Assembly: GCF_002291445.1 (NCBI RefSeq)
Contig: NZ_CP014137.1
Span: 868,001-932,000, forward strand
Direction of reading: 5' to 3'
Origin: Brenneria goodwinii
GTDB taxonomy: Bacteria > Pseudomonadota > Gammaproteobacteria > Enterobacterales > Enterobacteriaceae
Length of the DNA: 64,000 bases
Part shown: piece by piece, positions 45,437 through 54,061 of the stretch
Layout of the letters: each line of letters begins with the position of its first letter
Position numbering within the stretch: the stretch's first letter is position 1
Notes under the pieces: generated by a model
What the model was told of the DNA's origin: nothing
The model's database searches: none
What the model saw: only the letters and a program-made list of their open reading frames with translations
Program-made: the position numbers and the translations under genes

Positions 45437-46468
45437 ATGAGAAATGAAAAGGCGATTGACCCCAGGGAACTTCACCAGGAACTGTTTAAGGCGGAATGTA
45501 GAGTGGAGTCCGCTCGCCGTTACCTTTATAACAACAGCGAGTATGGTGTCACTGAGGCTGATGTGGCGCAGGCGGAACAGCACTATCAGCAGGTATTAAG
45601 CGAATGGCAAACCTTGCCGCCGGCGCCGGTGTTGCCGCCCAGAGGTAAACTGGAAAAAATCAGCGGCAAGTTGGAGTCTTTTAGCCGTATCCGCTGCAAG
45701 GCTAACTTTGATCCTGATGTTTATGCCACCTCTTCCGACAGAACATTGACTCCAGGGGAAAAGGGCGCGGCGGGGGCGTCGGCCATCGCCATCGGCAGCC
45801 CGGCGCTGGCGGGGCTCGCGCTGAAAGAGGAAGAGCCGATTTTAAACGACGCGGACTATGTGCAAGGGATAATAAACGGTAAACCCTTTGCCGGTTGGGT
45901 GGGGATGACGGCTTTAAAGGCAGGTGATGAGGTGGAGCTGGTGGCGGAGTGGCAGGATGACCACTATCAGGTCTACGCTATTGCCGTACCGGCGGCGCGG
46001 ATTGTCTCGGTATGTCCGCAGTGCGACCATGGTCGTTATATTCAAGCTCTTTCTAAGGTTAAGATAAATGTTTGCTTTATGTCATCAATAACTGTCTTTT
46101 ATACAATTGTTAGTTGCTTTATGGGTGATGGTAGTTTTGGAGAGAATTTATTTAATACTATAATAAATAATCAAGGACGCTATTATCTAGCTTTAACATT
46201 TTTAATTGGTATAGGCGGATCATTTATGAGTCTATTTTTCTATAGCGCTTATAAAGCGTATGCGGGAACTGCCTGCAAACTGGCGGAGGAAATATTTCAG
46301 GTATTTGGCTGGCGCAATCCCAAATGGATAAACTTAAAAAAAATAACGGCCACGCGAGAAAAGGAATTAATGCGCCAGGGAAAATGGTATTCGCCGAATG
46401 ATACCAGCAAGCCGCCGTTGCCCAGCGCGAAATTTTTATGGGATGAAGAGTATTGGCATTATTACTGA
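45437..46468 (+). CDS. Array immunity protein 7 (types III-d-C)
   Basis: This 343-residue paralogue is the most divergent at the C-terminus (ATREKELMRQGKWYSPNDT, LPSAKFLWDEEYWHYY). It has lost the Cys that the other copies carry in RPCAQF. N-terminus is type III, middle type d (KGAAGASAIAIG, EEEPILNDADYVQG) and hairpin type C (NVCFMSSITVFYTIVSCFM), as in copy 3. CPQCDHGR is present. It may be an older copy that escaped homogenisation. Confidence 0.75.
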   Translation: MRNEKAIDPRELHQELFKAECRVESARRYLYNNSEYGVTEADVAQAEQHYQQVLSEWQTLPPAPVLPPRGKLEKISGKLESFSRIRCKANFDPDVYATSSDRTLTPGEKGAAGASAIAIGSPALAGLALKEEEPILNDADYVQGIINGKPFAGWVGMTALKAGDEVELVAEWQDDHYQVYAIAVPAARIVSVCPQCDHGRYIQALSKVKINVCFMSSITVFYTIVSCFMGDGSFGENLFNTIINNQGRYYLALTFLIGIGGSFMSLFFYSAYKAYAGTACKLAEEIFQVFGWRNPKWINLKKITATREKELMRQGKWYSPNDTSKPPLPSAKFLWDEEYWHYY

Positions 46469-46535
46469 TCTTTGGTCGTTACATAAAAAATATTATTAAT
46501 TGCCGGATGGCTTCACGCAGCTAAAAGGGAATGCG

Positions 46536-47564
46536 ATGAGAAAAGAAAAGGCGATTGACCCCAGGGAGCTTGATCAGCAACTGTTTGAAGCTAAGCTAAA
46601 AATACAATCCGTACGTCGTCGCCTGGACAGTAATCACAGTAGCGTCACGGAAGCTGATTTGGTGCAGGCTGAGCAACACTACCAGCAGGTATTAAGCGCC
46701 TGGCAGGTGTTGCCGCCGGCACCGGTACTGCCACCAAGAGGCAAACTGGAAAAAATCACAGGGCGGCTGGAGGTGTTTAGTCGCATCCGCTGTAAGGCCA
46801 ACTTTGATCCTGATGTTTATACCAATGTTTCAGACAGAAAATTGACGGCGGGAGAAAAAGGTATGGCGGGAGCGGCGGCCATCGCCATCGGCAGTCCGGC
46901 GCTGGCGGGGCTGGCGCTGAAAAGAGAAGAAGCCGTTTTAGACGATGCGGACTATGTGGAAGGGGTGATAAACGGTCAGCCCTTTGCTGGCTGGGTGGGG
47001 ATGACGCATCTAAAGGCGGGCGATGAGGTGGAACTGGCGGCGGAGTGGCAGGACGACCACTATCAGGTCTATGCCATTGCCGTACCGGCGTTACGGATTG
47101 TCTCGGTATGCCCAGAGTGCAACCATGGTCGCTATATTGATGCGCTTTTTAGAATCAAATTAGGCACGTTTATGACATTCTTTTTTACCATAACGATGTG
47201 TATTACTATTTTGCTTATGAGGGAAGGTACGTTTTGGGATAACTTTCTTTATGAGTTCTTTAATAACAATGGGAAGTTTTATTTGCTGATTACTCTTTCG
47301 GTAGGGATAAATATTGCTTTTTGGGGGCTTTTTTTTTATAGCGCCTATAAAGCATATGCGTCTACCACCTGCAAACTGGCGGAGAAAATATTTAAGGTGT
47401 TTGGCTGGCGCAATCCCAAATGGATAAGCTTGAAGAAAATAACGGCCAGACGAGAAAAAGAATTAAAGCGTCAGGGAGAGTGGTATTCACCGGAGGATAC
47501 CAGCAAGCCGCCGCGGCCCTGTGCGCAATTTATATGGAGTCGTGAGAGCTGGTATTATTACTGA
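46536..47564 (+). CDS. Array immunity protein 8 (types IV-c-D)
   Basis: This 342-residue paralogue is read from ATG 46536, in line with the other starts, after AAAAGGG; a longer frame from 46500 is unlikely. The N-terminus is a unique type IV (AKLKIQSVRRRLDSNHSS). Middle type c and hairpin type D are nearly identical to copy 6. It is the last complete copy; a leader sequence without a gene follows it. Confidence 0.75.
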   Translation: MRKEKAIDPRELDQQLFEAKLKIQSVRRRLDSNHSSVTEADLVQAEQHYQQVLSAWQVLPPAPVLPPRGKLEKITGRLEVFSRIRCKANFDPDVYTNVSDRKLTAGEKGMAGAAAIAIGSPALAGLALKREEAVLDDADYVEGVINGQPFAGWVGMTHLKAGDEVELAAEWQDDHYQVYAIAVPALRIVSVCPECNHGRYIDALFRIKLGTFMTFFFTITMCITILLMREGTFWDNFLYEFFNNNGKFYLLITLSVGINIAFWGLFFYSAYKAYASTTCKLAEKIFKVFGWRNPKWISLKKITARREKELKRQGEWYSPEDTSKPPRPCAQFIWSRESWYYY

Positions 47565-47747
47565 CTTATTGGCAATAGCATAAATATATTATTCGTCACC
47601 TGAGAAGCTGGAGTGGCTTTAAAATAATGTTGGCTCTAAATGAACCTGTTTTTTGATTTGTATCAGGTGGAATTTAAAATAATGAGAATTAACTTTTGAT
47701 TAATACGTGTGAGCGTTGATGAATATCATTTTCAAATGAGATAACTA
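47565..47747. repeat. Orphan array leader and spacer
   Basis: The first ~50 bases match the leaders after copies 5 and 6 (CTTATTGGCAATAGCATAAA through GAGAAGCTGGA). They then switch to unrelated sequence where the others have the TCGTTTTTTAAAAGG run and the next ATG. This is consistent with loss of a ninth gene or with insertion of the downstream DNA. The rest is AT-rich. Confidence 0.55.
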
Positions 47748-48456
47748 ATGAAGTATTTTAATTGTTTTTTTGCCATGGTGGTTTTCTTTCTTTCGATCTC
47801 GTTGGGAGTAAATTATGCGCAAGCTAATCAAAATCCTTCGAGAATATATCCTAATACCTTACGATCCTATACTCCGGAAGATGCGGTTAACAGTTTCATT
47901 GAGGCATATAAATGTGATGATTTTTATGAGGTCTGGCATCGTTTTACTCGTGACGCAAAAAAAAAGGATATATGGAACGGTTAGTAAGGACATTTTGTTT
48001 TAACGGTTTTTTCAATCTAAAAAACGATACTTTTATCATGAATCTTCCGGGCGCCAGATTTTATGATGATAGTATTTTAGATACTCTTTCTGATGATGAA
48101 AAATATGATTTTTCAGATTATGGTTTATTATTTTATGACGCCATGCTAGCGCAAAAAAATTACAGATTCGCTCATTCACTTTCGGATCCGGTTCGGAAAT
48201 TTTAACCAGCAAAAAGAAAGATGATTTTGTCTATTTAGAGATTAATACTGACAGTAAACCTCCAATTATTACAATTGTTGCAAAAAAGATATCATCAAAT
48301 GGTCTCTGGCGCATTGATCAGGTTGTGTGGCCGAATTCAGCGGATAACGTACATCCTTGGGGATATAAAGATAAATATAGCGAGTCTCAACCAAAGAAAA
48401 TGGATAAAAATAACAATAGGTATTATGGGTATGTTTCGTTATATATCGCAAAATAG
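47748..48456 (+). pseudogene. Broken gene for a secreted protein (two poly-A frameshifts)
   Basis: The frame begins with a signal peptide (MKYFNCFFAMVVFFLSISLG, cleavage probably after AQA) and continues TPEDAVNSFIEAYKCDDFYE. It stops after 78 codons. Restoring one A at the nine-A tract 47957-47965 and one at the seven-A tract 48153-48159 gives about 236 continuous codons, ending RYYGYVSLYIAK at 48456. Both lesions fit loss of a single base in a homopolymer. The protein would be periplasmic or secreted. Family is unknown; by place it could be an immunity or accessory gene of island 3. Confidence 0.65.
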
Positions 48457-48590
48457 TAATCTGAAATAATTTTTCTATATTTTAGTATATTTATTTTGAC
48501 ATGAAGGTAAAACGTTTTTTAAATTTTAACGTTATTTTTTCGATAAAATAGAGTTTTTATAAAAATTAAACCGTTCGGGATGGTTTGGGT

Positions 48591-49592
48591 ATGAATATCA
48601 ATGCATTTGATTTTGGTGAAGAGGCGATAACCAGGTATACAGAGTATAATGTTTCCATATTAGAACCCCAGATTCTTTCTGGGAAAAATAAAATTTGGTT
48701 ATTGGTGGAGCCAACACTTAATGGGTTATCAAAGGTTGATGAGATATTGTCTTTTTTTGAGGAAAGAGAATGTCACTATATTACTTTTCCCCATAAAGAT
48801 TTAAAAGACGTTTTCAAACTCTGGCTGGTATCTATTGGGCCGGAAGAGAAAGACTTGCTTAATTGGAGTATGACGGCAGCGTTAAATGAGCTGGATCCTG
48901 TAAGACAAAAGGAAGGTAATGGTAGAACAGTTTGTGGATGGTTAATTACATCGGCGCCTGTTGACTACCTTATAAAACATATTGGTGAAACTGCCATACA
49001 ACGGGTAATAGATGATGGTTTATTCATGTTGCGTTTTTTTGATCCGACGGTAATAAGTCAAGTGTCAAATCATATGGATGACTGGCAACGTTCAAGGTTA
49101 TTCGGCGCAGTTAATATGTGGTATTTTCTTGATGGTGATGGAACGTTGGTTTATGAAACTGGTTTTTATCAGGGAGAAGAGCAAATGGATTTCTCTTTAT
49201 CCATCAATGCAAACTGTTGGGAAAAAATTAAACGAGCCGGCATTCTGACCAGGATCCTGCACGACTATCGTATTCACAGTCGGCTTGAAAAGCGAGTAAG
49301 TGAATCGACAGCCAGGAAATGGCTTAATGCCGCCATGGATTATCTGCACAGTACGGCGATCTGGTCGCAGTCAGATGTCTATTTGGCGCTAGGTATGGCT
49401 ATTTTAACCAAACACCCGAATATTTATTATCACAATGCCTTTTCCTCGTGTATTACTGCCGCTGAAAAGACGGTTAATAAAAATTATCAGCCTTTGCTGA
49501 AATTGCTGGAAAATACTGACTGGAATACGATTATCGATGAATGTCAGAAGATTAACTATAATCCGTTGTTACCTTCTGAACCCTGTCTCTGA
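48591..49592 (+). CDS. DUF4123 protein, probable T6SS effector chaperone (TEC/Tap-1 type)
   Basis: This 333-residue protein starts at ATG 48591 (a TTG two codons earlier is possible). The N-terminal half has the DUF4123 pattern: IWLLVEPTLNG (~30), CGWLITSAPVDYLIKHIG (~113) and LFMLRFFDPTVISQVSNHM (~144), then WYFLDGDGTLVYE. Family members bind an effector and hand it to its VgrG. The C-terminal ~130 residues are helical and unassigned. No effector is directly adjacent; the nearest downstream VgrG is vgrG3. AT content is higher than in the core genes. Confidence 0.75.
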   Translation: MNINAFDFGEEAITRYTEYNVSILEPQILSGKNKIWLLVEPTLNGLSKVDEILSFFEERECHYITFPHKDLKDVFKLWLVSIGPEEKDLLNWSMTAALNELDPVRQKEGNGRTVCGWLITSAPVDYLIKHIGETAIQRVIDDGLFMLRFFDPTVISQVSNHMDDWQRSRLFGAVNMWYFLDGDGTLVYETGFYQGEEQMDFSLSINANCWEKIKRAGILTRILHDYRIHSRLEKRVSESTARKWLNAAMDYLHSTAIWSQSDVYLALGMAILTKHPNIYYHNAFSSCITAAEKTVNKNYQPLLKLLENTDWNTIIDECQKINYNPLLPSEPCL

Positions 49593-49617
49593 ATAATTAT
49601 TAATTGGAGGATGGCGA

Positions 49618-50805
49618 ATGTCCTGGCCCATACAAAAGGTCATAGCGCCAATAGCACCTAAAGCGATCGTTCGTCAGCGATGGATTCGCGCAGCTGCAAT
49701 ATTAGTCTTTCTCACATTTTTGGGATTCTATATTATTAATGCGCTTCATCTGGATGCTCAATTTTATCAGTTGTTGAGTATAGTTACGATTGGCATGGCG
49801 TTATTCGGTCTTATTATTTACTCACTGAGGTGTTATAAATATGGTCTCGATCTGGACTACTATGAGCGCTATTGTAATCAGGCTGAGCTTATTGAACTGA
49901 AATGGAAGAATTGGTGTGGTAACTCACTAATTATTGTTGACGATAAACTAATGCTGCCGGCATCGCTTGATAAAAATTCATTTATAAATAATGATGAGTT
50001 TACGGTGAGAAAGGATAATCCTGCTTTATTTAATGACGACCAAACTGATGAAGTTCAATCAAATGAATTATTGCGGGAATTACTATTTTCCATGCGTGGG
50101 CGTTTTCAACAATTATTGCCATTCAATGAGTTTGAGGTTTTTTTCGTCAAAGAACCAGATTCGTTTTCTCCATCATATTTTGAAGACTATTGGTTGGCGA
50201 TGGGATTACCAAAAGAAAAAATTTCTGGCTTTAATTTTATACCATCATCGTATATGGAGAATATTGATAATTGGATTATTCAAGGAAAAAATAAAATCTT
50301 TATTGTTATCAATATTCAATTAAATGAATCCGACGTTCAGCAAGTAAAAAAAGCCGAGTATGGGATGGTTCTCTTGTTATCAAACAATCGGAATCTGGAA
50401 GAGATTTGCTGTAAGGCTCATTTACTGAGACCGCTTTTAAGTGATTTCTCCATATTATCTGATGATATATCGGATATGTTGCATTATCAGAAAACGGTTT
50501 CGGACGCACAAAATATATGGTGCATGGGATTGAATAATGATCAATTGGCCTCTCTGACGATTACCATTAATCAGCAATTTATTGCGCATCAGCATAATAA
50601 TATTCCACAAAGTCAAGATATTACTCTTTTCCTTGGCCCATCAGGAAGAGATAGTATCTGGCTAGCCATCGCGCTAGCTCTGGCCTCTATCGAAAAATAT
50701 CAGGAGCCACAAATAGTTGCTTGCGGGAATCAAGGGCGACTGATTCTCAATACGTTGGCCCCCTCCTCAAAAGTTATGGAGCAGGTTAGAAATGAAAACG
50801 TTTAA
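49618..50805 (+). CDS. TssM-partner membrane protein 2 (unknown family)
   Basis: This 395-residue paralogue of the protein at 28868-30037 has GGAGGATGGCGA before ATG. Two N-terminal membrane helices (AAAILVFLTFLGFYIINAL at ~26-44; SIVTIGMALFGLIIYSL at ~58-75) precede a soluble domain. The C-terminal LFLGPSGRDSIWLAIALALA block (~347-366) is conserved, the rest only weakly. It overlaps the tssM2 start by 14 bases, so the two are coupled. Lower GC content than tssM2 suggests separate origin or lack of homogenisation. Confidence 0.6.
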   Translation: MSWPIQKVIAPIAPKAIVRQRWIRAAAILVFLTFLGFYIINALHLDAQFYQLLSIVTIGMALFGLIIYSLRCYKYGLDLDYYERYCNQAELIELKWKNWCGNSLIIVDDKLMLPASLDKNSFINNDEFTVRKDNPALFNDDQTDEVQSNELLRELLFSMRGRFQQLLPFNEFEVFFVKEPDSFSPSYFEDYWLAMGLPKEKISGFNFIPSSYMENIDNWIIQGKNKIFIVINIQLNESDVQQVKKAEYGMVLLLSNNRNLEEICCKAHLLRPLLSDFSILSDDISDMLHYQKTVSDAQNIWCMGLNNDQLASLTITINQQFIAHQHNNIPQSQDITLFLGPSGRDSIWLAIALALASIEKYQEPQIVACGNQGRLILNTLAPSSKVMEQVRNENV

Positions 50806-53800
50806 TTTCTGGCGAGCATTGGGATTATTCTTTTGCTTATTGTTGATTGGTATAGTGGCTGCCGCCTTTTGCTATTTCTGTGGCGAAAGGATTGGTTGGG
50901 GGGGACCCCGACGTCAAATATATTTATGGCTGATGATTATGTCAGGCTCTGGTCTTTTACTCATGTTTTTTAATGTAGGAGTGAACGCAGGCCGAGGAGG
51001 TATCAGATTCGAAAAAAATCAGGTTGATATTTCTGAAAATACGACATCTTCAGCCGATAAGCTGAATTGGATAACGGAAATACGAGACCATCTACATTAT
51101 CGATATGGGAGGCGCTGGAAGCGTAAAGTTAAAATTCTCTTTGTATTCGGTGATGCGTTAGAGGTTGAACATGCCGCGCCTGGAGTAACAAGCAGTCAAT
51201 GGCTTGAAGGTGATGGCGTGGCGCTGATTTGGGGCGGAGAACTTACTGGCGCGCTTGATCATGAAAAATTGAAAGCGCTGCGCCAGCTTCGTCGGCGTCC
51301 TCTTGATGCTATGGTCTGGATCGCAGGTGAAAAGCGTGCGGAAGATGCGGTTTTCGCCGACGCAATGGCCCGCCGCCTGCATGAGGGTTATCGCGCGCTT
51401 GGGTGGAATGTGCCGCTGTACCTTTGGCAGGTGCGCCAAAGCCAGTGGGATCAGCAGGATCGCGATACTCAGCCGGTGGGTTGCGTATTGCCGGCCGGAT
51501 GCAAACCGCATGAACTGGCGGCCGGTCTTGACCTGCTGACCCCGCGCCTGACACAAAAGGGAATGCAGCAGGTGATGTCGGATCCGCGTCATGATTTTCT
51601 GCTCCGGCTGGCGCAGGATCTTGCCGGTGGCGGTATTGACCGTATTAAACAGGCGCTGACGCCGCTTATCGTCGGGCCGCAGTCGGTGCAACTGGCCGGG
51701 ATGATGTTCAGCCTGCCGGTCGCGGCGCGGGAAGGCGTCGCCCGCCATGGCTGGTTACCGGATGCCAGTTGGAGCGGTCTTATCGGCGATGCCGGCTATC
51801 TGCCCGCCCGTCGGCTGGGCGTAGACTGGAATCGCACGGCCCAGTGGGGCGTTATCGGCCTGGCTCTGGTATGGGGAGCGGGCAGCCTGATGTCTTTCCT
51901 GAATAATCGCGCGCAGATAATCGGCAACGGCCAGTTAGCCGATAGCGTATTGAAAGAGGATGCCGGGATAAGTGAGCGCCTGCTGGCGCAGTTGTCGCTG
52001 CAGCAGGAGATGGGGCGGCTTGAGCATAACGTACAGGCGGGGAGTCCGAGGTATACGCGCTTCGGGCTGGACCAGAGTCAGGCGCAGCTTGACGCCCTGT
52101 GGCCGGTTTATCAGCACAGCAATGATCGCCTGATGCGCGATGCCGTCGCCGAACGTCTGCATGACGAAATAGCATTGCTCAGTCTCCAAAAGCGTCAAGA
52201 TGCCGGTCCGCTTTATAACAGCCTCAAAGCGTATCTGATGATGGCGCGGCCGGAAAACGTGGAGCCGGCTTTTTTGGCCCGAAGTCTGGCCCGCGTCTGG
52301 CCACAACGCGAAGGTGTGGCGGAAGGCGTCTGGCAGGCGACCGCGCCGTCTCTGCTGGCGTTTTATGCGCAACATCTGCCTGCGCATCCTGAGTGGCGCA
52401 TTGAGCCGGATACGCGTTTGGTCGCCCTGGCGCGCAAGTCGCTGCTGCGCCAGTCCGCCCGTCAGGATATGGAAAATGCGTTGTACCAGAAAATGCTGCA
52501 GCAGGTTGCCCATCAGACGCCAGACCTGACGCTGATGCAATTGACCGGCGATACCGATGCCTCCCTGTTGTTCAGCAACGATAGCGCCGTACCCGGCATG
52601 TTTACCCGTCAGGGCTGGGAAAATCAGGCGCGAGAAGCGATTGACAGAGTAGTGAGCCAGCGCAGCGCCGAGGCCGACTGGGTGCTGAGCGATAACCGAG
52701 CCCATGAGCAGGCGCTGTCGTCGGACGACCTGAAGGCACGGCTGCGTGAGCGCTACTTCAACGATTTCGCCACTGCCTGGCTGGATTTTCTCAATAACAT
52801 GCAGTGGCAGCCTGCCGCTTCGCTCTCAGACTCCATCGATCAACTGACGCTGATGGCCGATGCGCGCCAGTCACCGCTGAGCGCGCTGATGAAAGCCATT
52901 GCCTGGCAGGCGGCCACCGGCAAGGACGCGCTTGCCGTCGGTGGTACGGTCGAGCAATCAACCCGCAATCTGTTCCGCCGAAGCGATAGCGAGCAGGACA
53001 AACTGCTGGCGAGCCAGCCCGGTCCGCTGGACTACACGTTCGGTCCGCTGCTGGCGGTGCTGAATCCTCAGGCCGCCGGACAGGACAATAACGGACTGAC
53101 GCTCCAGACCTTTTTGATCCGCCTGACGCGGGTGCGTCTGAAATTGCAACAGATCACCAACGCGCCGGATCCGCAGGCGATGGCGCAGGCGATGGCGAAA
53201 ACGGTGTTTCAGGGCAAAACGGTCGATCTGACGGATACCCGCGACTATGGCAGTCTGCTGGCGGCCAGTCTGGGGCAGGCATGGAGCAATTTCGGCGACG
53301 CGCTGTTCGTACAACCGGTCGAGCAGGCGTGGAAAGAGGTGCTGTCTCCTACCGCGTCCAGCCTTAACACGCAGTGGCAGCATGCCATCGTGGATGAGTG
53401 GAATGACGCGTTCGACGGACGTTATCCGTTCCGGGCCACCTCAAGCGACGCGTCGCTGCCGCTGTTGGGACAATATCTGCGCGCCGATACCGGGCGCATT
53501 GCGCGTTTTCTCAATACCCGATTAGGCGGCATATTGCATAAGGAAGGCAATCAGTGGGTGCCGGATCCCATTAACAGTCAGGGAATGACTATCGACCCTG
53601 AGTTTCTACGGCGTATAAACCAGCTCAGCCAACTGGCGGATATTGTGTTTGCCGATGGCGACGCGGGAATGCGTTTTGAACTGATGGCGCGGCCGGCGCG
53701 GGATATCGTGCAGACCGATTTGACGATAGATGGTCAGAACATCAAATACTTCAATCAGATGGAGAGCTGGAACGCGATAGCCTGGCCGGGCAATCATTTC

Positions 53801-54061
53801 CGGCCGGGCGTGATGCTGACCTGGACGAGTACGACATCGGGCAATCGTGAATACGCCAATCTGCAAGGGCCGTGGGGGCTAATTCGCCTGTTGGAAAAAG
53901 CGCAGGTGACGCCTATCGACAGCAGCCGTTACCAGCTGGTGTGGCGCGCGCAGGACGGTCTGCCGCTCAACTATGTGTTGCGAACCGAGTTGGGCAAGGG
54001 GCCGCTGGCGCTGCTGGAGTTGCGCAATTTCCGGCTGCCGGAGAAGATTTTTGTTGAATAA
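50792..54061 (+). CDS. tssM: T6SS membrane complex protein TssM2
   Basis: This 1089-residue second TssM has first helices WRALGLFFCLLLIGIVAAAF and IYLWLMIMSGSGLLLMFF, unlike those of TssM1. From SQWLEGDGVALIWGG (residue ~136) onward it is nearly identical to TssM1. The putative P-loop site reads KVKILFVFGDALEVEHAAPG and has no GKS/T. A third membrane helix follows near residue 350, then the periplasmic region and C-terminal beta domain. Both TssMs appear intact. It is preceded by its own partner gene and followed by vgrG3. Confidence 0.92.
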   Translation: MKTFNFWRALGLFFCLLLIGIVAAAFCYFCGERIGWGGPRRQIYLWLMIMSGSGLLLMFFNVGVNAGRGGIRFEKNQVDISENTTSSADKLNWITEIRDHLHYRYGRRWKRKVKILFVFGDALEVEHAAPGVTSSQWLEGDGVALIWGGELTGALDHEKLKALRQLRRRPLDAMVWIAGEKRAEDAVFADAMARRLHEGYRALGWNVPLYLWQVRQSQWDQQDRDTQPVGCVLPAGCKPHELAAGLDLLTPRLTQKGMQQVMSDPRHDFLLRLAQDLAGGGIDRIKQALTPLIVGPQSVQLAGMMFSLPVAAREGVARHGWLPDASWSGLIGDAGYLPARRLGVDWNRTAQWGVIGLALVWGAGSLMSFLNNRAQIIGNGQLADSVLKEDAGISERLLAQLSLQQEMGRLEHNVQAGSPRYTRFGLDQSQAQLDALWPVYQHSNDRLMRDAVAERLHDEIALLSLQKRQDAGPLYNSLKAYLMMARPENVEPAFLARSLARVWPQREGVAEGVWQATAPSLLAFYAQHLPAHPEWRIEPDTRLVALARKSLLRQSARQDMENALYQKMLQQVAHQTPDLTLMQLTGDTDASLLFSNDSAVPGMFTRQGWENQAREAIDRVVSQRSAEADWVLSDNRAHEQALSSDDLKARLRERYFNDFATAWLDFLNNMQWQPAASLSDSIDQLTLMADARQSPLSALMKAIAWQAATGKDALAVGGTVEQSTRNLFRRSDSEQDKLLASQPGPLDYTFGPLLAVLNPQAAGQDNNGLTLQTFLIRLTRVRLKLQQITNAPDPQAMAQAMAKTVFQGKTVDLTDTRDYGSLLAASLGQAWSNFGDALFVQPVEQAWKEVLSPTASSLNTQWQHAIVDEWNDAFDGRYPFRATSSDASLPLLGQYLRADTGRIARFLNTRLGGILHKEGNQWVPDPINSQGMTIDPEFLRRINQLSQLADIVFADGDAGMRFELMARPARDIVQTDLTIDGQNIKYFNQMESWNAIAWPGNHFRPGVMLTWTSTTSGNREYANLQGPWGLIRLLEKAQVTPIDSSRYQLVWRAQDGLPLNYVLRTELGKGPLALLELRNFRLPEKIFVE

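Larger units (their letters stand above)
38828..47615 (+). repeat. Eight-copy tandem gene array with repeated leaders
   Basis: Eight paralogous genes repeat with a period of about 1.10-1.13 kb. Each gap is 64-70 bases and belongs to one of three leader types: ATTCGTCACCTGAGAAGCTG (after copies 1, 3, 5, 6 and 8), a CCTGA-ACA-TCAGG type (after 2 and 4), and a unique type after 7. The 3' quarter of each gene except copy 7 is almost the same, which gives ample homology for unequal exchange. Confidence 0.9.

Noticed and set aside
38828..47615. Possibility of a CRISPR-like or minisatellite array
   Set aside because: The repeat unit is a full gene of about 1.03 kb with a leader, not a short repeat with spacers.
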